64,000 nucleotides of DNA from JABWBP01 sp964522165 (GTDB lineage Bacteria > Calditrichota > Calditrichia > RBG-13-44-9 > J075). The notes under the pieces were generated by a model. It did not search any database. It was not told the origin of the DNA and was given only the letters and a program-made list of their open reading frames with translations. The stretch spans positions 10,903-74,902 of the forward strand of contig CAZFVV010000009.1 of assembly GCA_964522165.1 (NCBI GenBank). The letters are read 5' to 3'. Positions 33,780-43,644 of this stretch are shown piece by piece. The stretch's first letter is position 1. Every line of letters starts with the position of its first letter. Position numbers and translations under genes: made by a program.

Positions 33780-34901
33780 ATGCAAAACATCGAGATCAAA
33801 TATACGCTTCCCGATCCCCAACGGCTGCGCCAGCGGTTGAAGGCGCTCCCGGAGGTTCGCTTCCAATTCCGGCGGCGGCAGAGGGATATTTATTTCCAAA
33901 CCCCGCAGGGACGCCTGAAAATCCGGGTGCAGGAGGGCGAGCAGCCCTGTTTGATCGAATATCACCGCCCGGATCGCAGCGAGCCGCGCGTCAGCGATTA
34001 CACCCTCACCCCGCTAACGGATTACCGGCAGACCCTGGAAGCGCTGCAAGCGCAGCGGGGAATCTTGGCCGAGGTGGAAAAATGGCGGGAGCTGCACCTC
34101 TACCGCAACGTGCGGATTCACATCGACGAGGTCAAAAAACTGGGCTGGTTCGTGGAATTCGAGTCGGTAATTTCCCCGGAGACCGGCCCCGCGGAGGCGC
34201 AAGCCAACCTGGAAACGCTATTGGCTTTTCTGGCCGGGTATTTGGGGGAAGCCCGGCCGAGCGGGTACCTGGAATTGCTCCTGCAGCAAGAAGTAGGCGC
34301 TCCGGGGGCGAAAAAACGCATCGTGTTGGGCACTCACAATCCCCACAAGCTTTTAGAAATATCCCAAATCCTGCGCGGGCTGCCGGTAGAAATTCTCACC
34401 CTGAACGATTTTCCCGGCCTGCCCGAAGCGGAGGAAACCGGGCAAACCTTTGCGGAAAACGCCCTGCTGAAAGCCCGGGCGGCGTTCGCCTACACCGGCC
34501 TGTTCGCCCTGGCGGATGATTCCGGCCTGGAGGTGGACGCCCTGGCCGGCGCGCCGGGAATCTATTCCGCCCGCTACGCCGGGGCCGAAAAAGATTACGC
34601 CGCCAACAATCGCAAATTGTTAGAAGCGCTGAAAAACGTGCCGGATGAGCGCCGGGGGGCGCAATTTCGCTGCGCGGCGGCCCTCGCCGGGCCGGGCGTG
34701 GAAGAAACCGCGGAGGGGATCGTGCGCGGGCGCATCATCCACGAGCCGCGCGGCGGCAAAGGGTTCGGCTACGATCCCCTGTTCGCGCCGGAAGGCTACG
34801 CCCACACCTTCGGCGAGTTGGGGGAGGAGATCAAAAACCGCATCAGCCACCGCGCCCGGGCCTTCCGCAAAGCGCGGGAAATTTTGGAAAAAATTTTATA
34901 G
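33780..34901 (+). CDS. Fusion: CYTH-domain protein and RdgB/HAM1 XTP/dITP diphosphatase
   Basis: 373 aa in one uninterrupted frame. Residues 1-170 form a CYTH (class IV adenylate cyclase / thiamine-triphosphatase-like) domain, beginning NIEIKYTL (the first Glu of the ExExK motif is Asn) with the alternating-charge strands RDIYFQTPQGRLKIRVQE and FVEFESV. Residues 179-373 are a complete RdgB: LGTHNPHK (183-190), TFAENALLKA, LADDSGLEVDALAGAPGI, GFGYDPLF and NRISHRA. RdgB removes (d)ITP and XTP, preventing their incorporation. The CYTH part may be a triphosphate hydrolase. I do not recall this fusion as common. The gene starts 30 bp after the terminator. Confidence 0.88.
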   Translation: MQNIEIKYTLPDPQRLRQRLKALPEVRFQFRRRQRDIYFQTPQGRLKIRVQEGEQPCLIEYHRPDRSEPRVSDYTLTPLTDYRQTLEALQAQRGILAEVEKWRELHLYRNVRIHIDEVKKLGWFVEFESVISPETGPAEAQANLETLLAFLAGYLGEARPSGYLELLLQQEVGAPGAKKRIVLGTHNPHKLLEISQILRGLPVEILTLNDFPGLPEAEETGQTFAENALLKARAAFAYTGLFALADDSGLEVDALAGAPGIYSARYAGAEKDYAANNRKLLEALKNVPDERRGAQFRCAAALAGPGVEETAEGIVRGRIIHEPRGGKGFGYDPLFAPEGYAHTFGELGEEIKNRISHRARAFRKAREILEKIL

Positions 34902-34947
34902 TGCAAAATGAATTTTGCACTCCTTATTGCAAAACCGAGGTAACCCC

Positions 34948-36132
34948 ATGCCCCGATTCCCGCACTTATCGTCTCGACTGGAGCGTTTGACCGGCTCGGT
35001 ATTCGAAAAATTTCTCCCCAAAATGCGGCAGAAAGGCAGCGACCTGGTGCGCCTGCACATCGGGGATTCCTATTTACCACCCACTTACCCCCTGCCGCTG
35101 GAGGATGAATTTCTGCAAGAACACCCGTTTTTCAACCGCTACTGCAATACCCTGGGGGTGGAGGAGCTTCGCGTTGCCCTGGCGGAAAAGCTTGGCCGGG
35201 ACAATCGCCTGCCGGCAGGCCCCGAGCATATTATGCCCACCGCGGGGGCCTGCAACGCTTTGAACGTCAGCGCCGCGGGATTGTTAGAGCCGGGCGAAGA
35301 GGCGCTGGTGCTCACCCCGGCCTGGCCCTTCTTTTTCGGCATGGTGAAGGCGGCGGACGGCCTCCCCGTGGAAGTTCCCTTTTACACCCGTTTGTATGAA
35401 GATCCCCAACTGGATATTGTCAGCTACCTGGAAAAATTTATTACTCCCAAAACCGCGGCGCTCTATCTCAACACCCCTAACAATCCCAGCGGCAAGGTGC
35501 TGAACCGGGCGCAGTTGCAGCAAGTCTGCGATTTCGTGCGCGAACACCGCCTCTGGCTGATCTCCGACGAAGCCTACGACGGCATGGTCTTCGACGGGCG
35601 CGAGCACCTCTCCGCCGCCGCCTTCCCGGAAATGTTTCCCCAAACCCTGTCGGTCTTCACCTTCTCGAAGGTCTATATGTTCGCGGGGCTGCGCCTCGGT
35701 TACCTGGTCGCCGAGCAATCGGTACTCAAAAACCTCAATAAACTGATGGTACACCAGCTCTACAGCCCCTCCACCCTGGCGCAGTACCTGATGATCGAGC
35801 CGGTAAAAACCCGCCGGGAGTGGGGCACTGCGTTTGTGGAGCACTGCCGGGAGCTGCGCGACCTGGTTACTCAAAATCTTCGCGTTCCCCACCACGTTCC
35901 GGAAGGAACCTACTTCACTTTTTTTCCCATCCGGGATTGCCTGAACGGCCGCGGTTACTGGGAAGTGATCGACCGGTGCTTAGACGCCGGGGTTTCCGTG
36001 GCCCCCGGGAATGATTTCGGAAAGGATTATGGGGATTATATCCGGATTTGCTTTGCCGGGGAATCCCCGGAGCGCCTGAAAATCGCCCTGGAACGGTTGA
36101 ACCGGGTGTTGGCGGAAAATTCCCCGAAATAA
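34948..36132 (+). CDS. PLP-dependent aminotransferase, class I/II
   Basis: 394 aa fold-type I enzyme. ATG 34948 has CGAGG upstream; an earlier in-frame ATG is at 34915. The substrate-binding glycine loop is PTAGACNALN, the NTPNNPSGK segment carries the conserved Asn, SDEAYDG the PLP-binding Asp and Tyr, and FTFSKVYMFAGLRLGY the Schiff-base Lys with its Arg. Amino donor and keto acid are not assignable from sequence; its location next to nucleotide-repair and secretion genes does not help. Aspartate/tyrosine or alanine-type transaminase, or a cysteine-desulfurase-like relative, are alternatives. Confidence 0.88.
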   Translation: MPRFPHLSSRLERLTGSVFEKFLPKMRQKGSDLVRLHIGDSYLPPTYPLPLEDEFLQEHPFFNRYCNTLGVEELRVALAEKLGRDNRLPAGPEHIMPTAGACNALNVSAAGLLEPGEEALVLTPAWPFFFGMVKAADGLPVEVPFYTRLYEDPQLDIVSYLEKFITPKTAALYLNTPNNPSGKVLNRAQLQQVCDFVREHRLWLISDEAYDGMVFDGREHLSAAAFPEMFPQTLSVFTFSKVYMFAGLRLGYLVAEQSVLKNLNKLMVHQLYSPSTLAQYLMIEPVKTRREWGTAFVEHCRELRDLVTQNLRVPHHVPEGTYFTFFPIRDCLNGRGYWEVIDRCLDAGVSVAPGNDFGKDYGDYIRICFAGESPERLKIALERLNRVLAENSPK

Positions 36133-36258
36133 TGGTTGCATTTTTTCTCGCGCAAAGTATATTTACAGCCTGTCCGAATTATACTGCATCATCTTCTAAC
36201 CGGCTTTCCGAATTTCGGATAACCTGCATTCACCTCAACCAGCTTCAAGGAGTTTTCT

Positions 36259-39200
36259 ATGAAACCAGGAAGATTATTATTATTTGCAATATCGGTTTGG
36301 ATTGTCTGGTGCGGGAATCCCGCGCTGTTAGCCCAGGGGTCTCCCAACGTGCCGCTGCTGGCGCACGTGAACCAGTACCCCGCGGTGGGCTATAACGACT
36401 GCTGGGGCTACACCGCCCCGGACGGGCGGGAATACGCCCTGTTAGGGGTGCAAAACGGCACCAGCATCATCGACATTACCGACGCCCCGAATAACGTAAC
36501 CGAAATCGCCTTCATTCCCAGCGCCAACAGCCTGTGGAAGGACATCAAAACCTACCAGCACTACGCCTACGCGGTGAATGAAAGCGGGGGCGGGCTGCAA
36601 ATCATCGATCTCTCCGATCTCCCCAACACCGCCACCCTGGCGGGCACTTATACCGGCTTCAGCACCTCGCATAACATTTATATAGATGTTCCCGGCGCCC
36701 TGCTGTTTGCCGAAGGCAGTTTCTCCGATCCGGTGCGGATCATCAGCCTGGCCGATCCCTTGAACCCGGTGCAGCTTTCGACTTTCGGGATCGAATGCCA
36801 CGATATGTACGCCCAGGACAATGTCGTCTATGTCGCCGAGGGAAGCAGCGGTTCCATCGGCATTTACAGTTATAGCAATCCCGCTTCCCCCAGTTTGATT
36901 ACCCGGCTGCCCGTGCCTGTATCGGGTTACGTGCACAACACCTGGACCTCCGCGGACGGCAACTACCTGATGAGCACTGAGGAGACTAACGGCAAAACCA
37001 TCAAATTATGGGATATTTCCAACCTGGGGAATATCACCCTCACGGATCAGATTCTGGGCCCCAGCGGATTGCCCCACAATACCCACGTGAAAGGGAACTT
37101 CGCTTACGTCTCCCATTATGCCGACGGGCTGCGGATTTACGATCTTTCCGATCCCTACGATATTTTCGAGGCCGGATATTATGACACTTATGCGCCGCCC
37201 AGCAGCGGTTTCGACGGCGCCTGGGGCGCTTTTCCGTTTTTCGCCTCCGGCAAGGTGCTGATTTCCGATATTCAGAGCGGTCTGTACGTGGTATTCTTCG
37301 CTGGCGCGGCGGAGGGGGACCCCCTCGACCCCAATCCCCCGGGAAATATCAGCGCCTACAGCGATTATACCACTCCCGCCTCCATCGCCCTGAACTGGGA
37401 CGACCCCGCCACCCTGTTCAACGGCGCGCCGCTTTCGCCGTCGGAATTCACCGTTGAAATCCTGCGCGCCGGCGCGCCGGTCGCCTCGGTTCCCGGGGGG
37501 GCGCAGCAATACACCGACGGGGGATTGAACGACGGCCAGCTTTACGAATACACCCTCTACGCCAAACTGATCGCCAACGACAGCACCAGCCAGGCCAAAA
37601 CCGTCTCCTGGCACGCCGGGGGATCGCCGTTTCCCTCCGCCCCGGAGAACTTAGTCTGCGCTGCTACTGCTTCTTCCGCCATTCTGGCCTGGGATGATCC
37701 CACCACCCAGGCGGACGGCACGCCCTTAGACGACCTCGACCATATCAACGTTTACCGCAACGGGAACCTGGTGGGCAGCGCGGGGCCGGGGGTGCAGACC
37801 TACACCGATACCCCGCCCCCGGGATTCGTTTATACCTACACCGTCACCGCGGTGGATAATGAAGCGCCGCCCAACGAAAGCGCCCCCAGCAACGCGGCGA
37901 GCAGCTTTGTCGGTTCTACCCCCTCCTTCCTGGTGTGGGTGGGGCCGGGCGCCCTGGGGGCCAGCGCCGCCAGCGGGGACAGCATTCTGGAAGCGTTGGC
38001 GGCCAACGGGGTGAGCGGTTTTTTGAGCAACGATTTATTCGAATTCGGCGCAGATTTGAGCGTTTACGCGGGCATTTTTGTGGTGCTGGGGATTTTCCCC
38101 GATAACCACGTCATCGCCGCCGCCGACCCGGAAGGCGCAGCGTTGCAAGCGTACCTGCAGAACGGCGGGCGGCTGTATTTAGAGGGCGGGGATTGCTTCA
38201 ATTACGATCCCGAAGTGGGCGGGTACGCCATCCGCCCCTGGTTCGGGCTGAATGACGGCAACGACGGCAGCGGCGACGTTTCCGGGATCAGCGGGTTGAA
38301 TCAGCTCTCCCCGTTTTCCTTTGCGTATAACGGCGATAACAACTGGATGGATGAGCTGGCTCCCGCCGGCTCCACGCCGGTCTGGAAAAACAGCCAGAAT
38401 AACGATATCAGCGGGGTGCTCCACAGCGGATTCGGCAGCGGGAAGACGCTGGGAGTGGTGCCCTCTTTCGGGGGGCTGGTGGATAATCCCGCCCCGCTGC
38501 GCCCGCTTGCCGGGACTTCGATCCGGCTTGAAAAGGCGGCAGAAAAAGTGGATCCTGCGCCGGAAAGGACAGAAAGCGGGGGCGCGAAACCATCCCGCGC
38601 CGAGCTTCGGGCGCGCCTGGCGCTGCAGCGGGGTGAAGCCGCGGGGTGTAAACCGGCTGAGTTGGAGCGCCGGCCCTTTGTCAAAAAAGCGGCTTATTAC
38701 CCGGAACGCTATGCCGCTCGATCTTCGGGAAAACCACTCTACAAGCATACTTCCCACGGCCTGGAAATATTGGCCAACACCAAAGCCGACCTGATGCTCG
38801 CTTACCTGGATCTGCTGGGTTACGAGCCTGCGCCGCAGATCACAACCGCGCCCGGCTTCCTCGATTTCGACACCGTGGCGGTCAACCAGCAATCCTCCAA
38901 AACCCTGCAAGTGTTCAACCAGGGCGCGGGGACGCTGGAGGTCAGCGCCATCATCTCCCCCCATCCCTATTTCAGCGCCAGCCCGGGGCAGTTCGCGGTT
39001 CCCGCGGGCAGCAGCCAGGCCGTGACGGTTACCTTTGCCCCGGCTTCCCCGGGGTTTTACAGCGGGGTATTGAAGATCGCCAGCAACGACCCGGCGCAGG
39101 ATACCCTGGAAGTAGCCGTGGAGGGCTACGCCGACCAGGGGGTGGGCATCGGCGAGGAACCCCGAACGCCCGCGGAATTCGCCCTGGAGCAGAATTATCC

Positions 39201-39450
39201 CAATCCCTTCAACCCGGAGACGGCGATCAGCTTTCAACTGCCGGCCGCCCGCGAGGTGGAATTGGCGATTTATAATATGTTAGGGCAGAAGGTGCGCACC
39301 CTGGCCAGCGGCTCGATGTCGCCGGGATATTACCGCGCGGTGTGGGATGGCCGGAACGAGTCCGGGGAAACTGTGGGCAGCGGGGTTTACATCTGCATTT
39401 TCGAGGCCGGCGATTTCCGGCAGGTGCGGAAGATGGTTCTCCTGAAATGA
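36259..39450 (+). CDS. Large secreted beta-propeller-like (choice-of-anchor B) protein with T9SS sorting domain
   Basis: 1063 aa. A signal peptide (LLLFAISVWIVWCGNPALLAQ) leads into LVIVD-type repeats (about 25-345; YNDCWGY, GTSIIDIT, LQIIDLSDLPN, LRIYDLSDPYD). Two Fn3-like modules follow (about 355-555), then a domain of unknown type near 560-760, a 60-residue charged insert, an ASPM-SPD-2-Hydin (ASH) domain (about 860-960), and a C-terminal LEQNYPNPFNPETAISFQLP tail with GLY-rich FlgD-like fold ending RKMVLLK. It is exported and probably surface-bound; ligand is unknown. No partner is adjacent, and it has its own ribosome-binding site AAGGAG. Confidence 0.92.
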   Translation: MKPGRLLLFAISVWIVWCGNPALLAQGSPNVPLLAHVNQYPAVGYNDCWGYTAPDGREYALLGVQNGTSIIDITDAPNNVTEIAFIPSANSLWKDIKTYQHYAYAVNESGGGLQIIDLSDLPNTATLAGTYTGFSTSHNIYIDVPGALLFAEGSFSDPVRIISLADPLNPVQLSTFGIECHDMYAQDNVVYVAEGSSGSIGIYSYSNPASPSLITRLPVPVSGYVHNTWTSADGNYLMSTEETNGKTIKLWDISNLGNITLTDQILGPSGLPHNTHVKGNFAYVSHYADGLRIYDLSDPYDIFEAGYYDTYAPPSSGFDGAWGAFPFFASGKVLISDIQSGLYVVFFAGAAEGDPLDPNPPGNISAYSDYTTPASIALNWDDPATLFNGAPLSPSEFTVEILRAGAPVASVPGGAQQYTDGGLNDGQLYEYTLYAKLIANDSTSQAKTVSWHAGGSPFPSAPENLVCAATASSAILAWDDPTTQADGTPLDDLDHINVYRNGNLVGSAGPGVQTYTDTPPPGFVYTYTVTAVDNEAPPNESAPSNAASSFVGSTPSFLVWVGPGALGASAASGDSILEALAANGVSGFLSNDLFEFGADLSVYAGIFVVLGIFPDNHVIAAADPEGAALQAYLQNGGRLYLEGGDCFNYDPEVGGYAIRPWFGLNDGNDGSGDVSGISGLNQLSPFSFAYNGDNNWMDELAPAGSTPVWKNSQNNDISGVLHSGFGSGKTLGVVPSFGGLVDNPAPLRPLAGTSIRLEKAAEKVDPAPERTESGGAKPSRAELRARLALQRGEAAGCKPAELERRPFVKKAAYYPERYAARSSGKPLYKHTSHGLEILANTKADLMLAYLDLLGYEPAPQITTAPGFLDFDTVAVNQQSSKTLQVFNQGAGTLEVSAIISPHPYFSASPGQFAVPAGSSQAVTVTFAPASPGFYSGVLKIASNDPAQDTLEVAVEGYADQGVGIGEEPRTPAEFALEQNYPNPFNPETAISFQLPAAREVELAIYNMLGQKVRTLASGSMSPGYYRAVWDGRNESGETVGSGVYICIFEAGDFRQVRKMVLLK

Positions 39451-39706
39451 GTTTTTATAGAATCCCGTCAGGATTTTGGCCAATTGGTTTGCTGCTTTGT
39501 CCCGGGGCATCCCATAAACGGGAAACCCCGGGAACCGTTCTCTATATGGAACTCTTTGCGGAATTCGACTGTTCTGAGCGCAAAAACCAAAAACTGAATT
39601 AGGAGTTGCTTTCCGGCGCTCCGTTGTTTAATCTTTGCGCCGGAAGTTTGAGCTCTGCGAGCAGCGGAGCTTCGTTTTATATATCAACCTATACAGGAGG
39701 AATACG

Positions 39707-40576
39707 ATGAAGAAGTTATCATATCAGTGGTTCGGCAAATTGATCGCCACGGCGGCGCTGGCGGCGCTGATCGCCCCGTCCCTGCCGGCGCAGGATCTTC
39801 CCCGTCCCAGCCCCAACGCCAGCGTGTACCAGAAAGTCGGCCTGACCGATGTAACGATTACTTACTCCCGCCCGGGGGTGAAGGGCCGGCAAATCTGGGG
39901 CGGGCTGGTGCCTTACAATAAGGTCTGGCGCACCGGCGCGAACGAGGCCACCAAAATCACTTTCAGCGACGACGTGAAGATTAACGGCCAGCCGCTCCCG
40001 GCGGGAACTTACAGCCTGGCGACTATTCCGGGCGAAGGCGAATGGACGATCATTTTCAGCAAGCAGACCGACATGTGGGGCTCTTTCGGCTACAAGCCGG
40101 AAGAAGACGCCCTGCGCATCCAGGCGAAGCCCCAGGCGGCGGAATTCATGGAGCGGATGCAGTTCTATTTTACCGATTTGCAGGACAATTCCGCGCTGGT
40201 GGCGTTGCGCTGGGAAAAGCTTCTGGTGCCTTTTATGCTGGAAGTGGACGTACACACCAGGGCCATGGCCAATATCGAGAAAGCCATGGCGGAGCTGAAA
40301 CCGGATGATTTTATGACCCCCTACCGCTGCGCCAGCTACTGCCTGGGCGCCAATACCAATTTGGAAAAGGGGTTGGAGTGGATCAATCTCGCCACTTCCC
40401 GGAAAGAAACCTTCTTCAACATGAGCGCCAAGGCGCAAATTTTAGCCAAATTAGGCAAGACCAAAGAAGCGATTGAAGCGGGGGAAAAATCCCTGGCCCT
40501 CGCCAAAGCCAGCGAAGACCAGCCTAACATGTCGGAATTGGAAAAAATGATGGCGGAGTGGAAAAAGGCGCTGTAA
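39707..40576 (+). CDS. DUF2911 periplasmic protein
   Basis: 289 aa from ATG 39707, with CAGGAGG upstream. A signal peptide (LIATAALAALIAPSLPAQ) precedes the DUF2911 core (NASVYQKVGLTDVTITYSRPGVKGRQIWG, AGTYSLATIPG, TDMWGSFGY, ALRIQAKP). The C-terminal half (about 180-289) contains helical TPR-like segments (YCLGANTNLEKGLEWIN, AQILAKLGKTKEAIEAGEKSL). DUF2911 proteins are widespread in FCB genomes; their function is unknown. It stands alone between a secreted protein gene and the photolyase cluster. Confidence 0.9.
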   Translation: MKKLSYQWFGKLIATAALAALIAPSLPAQDLPRPSPNASVYQKVGLTDVTITYSRPGVKGRQIWGGLVPYNKVWRTGANEATKITFSDDVKINGQPLPAGTYSLATIPGEGEWTIIFSKQTDMWGSFGYKPEEDALRIQAKPQAAEFMERMQFYFTDLQDNSALVALRWEKLLVPFMLEVDVHTRAMANIEKAMAELKPDDFMTPYRCASYCLGANTNLEKGLEWINLATSRKETFFNMSAKAQILAKLGKTKEAIEAGEKSLALAKASEDQPNMSELEKMMAEWKKAL

Positions 40577-40719
40577 TAGCGCTCTGGTGTTATGGTGTTC
40601 GAGTGTTCATGTGTTCAAGTGCTGAGGTAAGAAGGGGGAGGAGAATCAGGATTTGGCATTCCCCTTTATCTTCTTTCAAAAGGGAGCTTGTATGAACACT
40701 AAAACACTAAAACACTTTT

Positions 40720-42027
40720 TTACTGCTTTTCCAACGCTTTTTTGAATACGTCCAACACGCGCTGGCGGGCAAATTTATGTTCTACAATGGGTGCCGGGTA
40801 AGCTGGTGAATTCAGCTCCGGCGCCCATTTTTTTAGGTATTTCGATTGCGGATCGAATTTCTCCGCCTGGGTGGCGGGGTTGAAGATGCGAAAGTAGGGC
40901 GCGGCGTCGCAGCCGCAGCCGGCCGCCCACTGCCAGTTGCCGTTGTTGGAGGCGAGTTCGTAATCTAACAGCTTCTTCGCAAAATAGCGTTCCCCCCGAC
41001 GCCAGTCGATCAGCAAATGTTTGCTAAGGAAGCTGGCGGCGACCATGCGCACGCGGTTGTGCATGAAACCGGTCTCGTTCAGCTCCCGCATGCCCGCGTC
41101 CACCAGCGGGTAGCCGGTTTTGCCTTCCCGCCAGGCGGCGAACTCTTTTTCATCATTACGCCAGGGAATGGCGGCGTACTTTTCCTTGAAGGGCTGATCG
41201 ACCACCTGGGGAAAGTGCCACAAAATCATCATAAAAAACTCCCGCCAGATCAATTCGTCCAGCCAGGTATCGTTGAGTTCCAGGGCGCGGCGCGCCAGTT
41301 GGCGCACGCTGACGGTTCCAAAGCGCAGGTGCACCCCTAAGCGGGTGGTGCCTTGCACGGCGGGGAAATTGCGCTGCCGGTGGTAATCGCGCACGATTTC
41401 CTCGCGCAGCGCTTTGGCCGGGAACGCCGCGCCGGTCGCCTCGAAACCGATTTGGCTCAACCCGGGGATTTCCAGGGCGCCCGTTTTCCAAAAATTCTGC
41501 TGCAAGCCCTCCGAAGGAAAAGATTTTACCGCTTCCCCGGTGAGCAATTCCCGCCAGCGGTTGCGGTAGGGGGTATAAACCGTGTAGGGATTCCCCTGGT
41601 TGCTCAGCACCTCGTTCTTCTCGAAAATCACCTGGTCCTTGAAGGTATGGAAAGGAATTCCCCGCTCTTTCAACAACTCTGAGATTTCCCGGTCGCGGCG
41701 GATGGCGTAGGGTTCGTAGTCGTGGTTGGCGCAGGCCGCGGCGACGTCGAACTCCTCGATCAACTGCTTCCACACCTCCGCCGGTTTGCCGTAGCGCACC
41801 AGCAGGCTACTGCCGGCCTGCTGCAATTCGGATTGCATCTCGTTCAGCGCGTGGTGAATGAATTCCACCCGGCGATCTTTTTTGTCCTCCAATTCATCGA
41901 GAATCTCGCGGTCGAAGATAAACAGCGGCAGCACCGGGCGGCCGCTTTGCAAAGCATGGTACAACCCGGCGTTATCTTCCAGCCGCAGGTCGCGGCGGAA
42001 CCAGAAAACGGTGATTTGGGGTCTCAT
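40720..42027 (-). CDS. phrB: Deoxyribodipyrimidine photolyase (CPD photolyase)
   Basis: 435 aa. Uses blue light and FADH- to split UV-induced pyrimidine dimers. WFRRDLRLEDN opens the antenna domain; the FAD-binding C-terminal half contains YPLVDAGMRELNETGFMHNRVRM and LLDYELASNNGNWQWAAGCGCDAAPYFRIFNP. The start ATG 42027 lacks a strong ribosome-binding site; an in-frame TTG at 42048 is an alternative. Antenna cofactor cannot be assigned. It is the last gene of the minus-strand cluster that includes an SDR-DUF2867, an SRPBCC protein and a membrane-Nudix fusion. Confidence 0.93.
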   Translation of the reverse strand: MRPQITVFWFRRDLRLEDNAGLYHALQSGRPVLPLFIFDREILDELEDKKDRRVEFIHHALNEMQSELQQAGSSLLVRYGKPAEVWKQLIEEFDVAAACANHDYEPYAIRRDREISELLKERGIPFHTFKDQVIFEKNEVLSNQGNPYTVYTPYRNRWRELLTGEAVKSFPSEGLQQNFWKTGALEIPGLSQIGFEATGAAFPAKALREEIVRDYHRQRNFPAVQGTTRLGVHLRFGTVSVRQLARRALELNDTWLDELIWREFFMMILWHFPQVVDQPFKEKYAAIPWRNDEKEFAAWREGKTGYPLVDAGMRELNETGFMHNRVRMVAASFLSKHLLIDWRRGERYFAKKLLDYELASNNGNWQWAAGCGCDAAPYFRIFNPATQAEKFDPQSKYLKKWAPELNSPAYPAPIVEHKFARQRVLDVFKKALEKQ

Positions 42028-42061
42028 TCTTTTTAACGCTCGCTTCAATGGTGAATAGAAG

Positions 42062-42194
<133 letters not shown>

Positions 42195-43619
42195 CTACCG
42201 CCCCGCAGCCTGCACGATGCGCCTGGCCATGTTGCGGAAAATCAGCAAGTGCATGGGCATCATGGCGTACCAGTAAGCGACTCCGAGCCAGTTGTCGGGT
42301 TTGAACGAGGCGGTCTGCCGGAAAGTGGTCTTTCCGGCCCCGTTTTCCTCTACTTTGAACTCCAGCCAGGCCACCCCGGGCACTTTCATTTCCGCCCGCA
42401 ATTTTAAGGATTTGCCGGGTCGAATTTCTTCCACCCGCCAGAAATCCAGCGCGTCGCCCACCCGCAGCTCCACGGGGTGCCGCCGCCCGCGGCGCATCCC
42501 CACCCCGCCGATGAGGCGGTCGATGATCCCGCGGAATTTCCAGGCCCAGTCGGCGTAATACCAGCCGGTATTGCCCCCGATGCGCTGGAAGCGTTGAAAT
42601 ACCTGCCCCGGGGGCGCGTCGGTGAAGATAACCTGTTCATCTTTCAATAATCGAGAGGAAGCGCCGGCGGTCTCTGCCGGTTCGTAGGGGGAGGCTTCGG
42701 TCCAGCGGGATTCCACGTGCGCCTCTTTTTCGCTGGCGAGCGCCCGCGCCACCGCCTCTTTGAAGGGGGTAAGGGGAATGGGCAGAATTTCCCGGATGCG
42801 CCGGTCCCGGCAAATGGTATCGTTGCGCAGCCCCTCCACTAAGGGGAAGGCGATGCTCATCGGCACGGTGGTGACCAGGTTCAGCCAGTAGGCGGAGAGG
42901 CGCGGGGTCAAAACCGGAACGTGGAGGATGTAGAGCTTCTTTCCTAACACCTCCGCGACTAAGCGCATCATCTCTGCGTAGGTGAGAATTTCCTCCCCGC
43001 CGATGTCGTAGATGTTTCCGGCGGTGCGCGGCTCTTCCAGCGCCCCGGCCAGGTAGTTGAGCACGTCGCGGATGGCGATGGGCTGGCAGCGGGAATTGAC
43101 CCAGCGGGGGGTAATCATCAGGGGCAGCTTTTTCACCAGGTCGCGAATGATCTCGAATGAGGCACTCCCGGAGCCGATGATGATGGAAGCGCGCAATTCG
43201 GTGACCGGAATCCCGTTTTCTCCCAACATCGCGCCCACTTCCTGGCGGCTTCTTAAATGCTCGGAAAGGGTTTCCCCCTGATTGCCCAGCCCGCCCAGGT
43301 AGATGATCCGCCGCACCCCGGCGGTTTTAGCGGCCTGCGCGAAATTGCCGGCGGAGAGGGCGTCGCGCTCCGAAAAATCCCCCGAATTTCCCATGGCGTG
43401 CACCAGGTAATAGGCGGTATCGACCCCTTGCAGGGCCGGGAGCAGGGTTTCCGGTTTCAATACGTCGCCGGAAACGATTTCTACGCCCTCCCAGGCGCGG
43501 CTTTTGAGCTTTTCGGGATTGCGCGCCAGGCAGCGCACCGCATACCCTTTTTGCAGCAGCCGGGGAACCAGCCGACTGCCCACGTAACCGGAGGCGCCGG
43601 CGACCAGGATTTTTTTCAT
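42195..43619 (-). CDS. SDR-family NAD(P)-binding protein with DUF2867
   Basis: 474 aa. The N-terminal half is an atypical short-chain dehydrogenase (GASGYVGSRLVPRLL glycine-rich loop; VHAMGNSGDF; GGLGNQGETLSEHL; the C-terminal part of the Rossmann domain with YDIGGEEILTYAEMM). The C-terminal third (about 320-474) is DUF2867, a SRPBCC-like fold (GWYYADWAWKFRGIIDRLIGG, WRVEEIRPGKSLKLRAEMKV). Such proteins are often next to photolyases and SRPBCC proteins. Substrate unknown. The stop codon lies in the phrase repeat downstream. Confidence 0.88.
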   Translation of the reverse strand: MKKILVAGASGYVGSRLVPRLLQKGYAVRCLARNPEKLKSRAWEGVEIVSGDVLKPETLLPALQGVDTAYYLVHAMGNSGDFSERDALSAGNFAQAAKTAGVRRIIYLGGLGNQGETLSEHLRSRQEVGAMLGENGIPVTELRASIIIGSGSASFEIIRDLVKKLPLMITPRWVNSRCQPIAIRDVLNYLAGALEEPRTAGNIYDIGGEEILTYAEMMRLVAEVLGKKLYILHVPVLTPRLSAYWLNLVTTVPMSIAFPLVEGLRNDTICRDRRIREILPIPLTPFKEAVARALASEKEAHVESRWTEASPYEPAETAGASSRLLKDEQVIFTDAPPGQVFQRFQRIGGNTGWYYADWAWKFRGIIDRLIGGVGMRRGRRHPVELRVGDALDFWRVEEIRPGKSLKLRAEMKVPGVAWLEFKVEENGAGKTTFRQTASFKPDNWLGVAYWYAMMPMHLLIFRNMARRIVQAAGR

Positions 43620-43644
43620 GGGGGATTATTTCCTGTCGGTGTTT

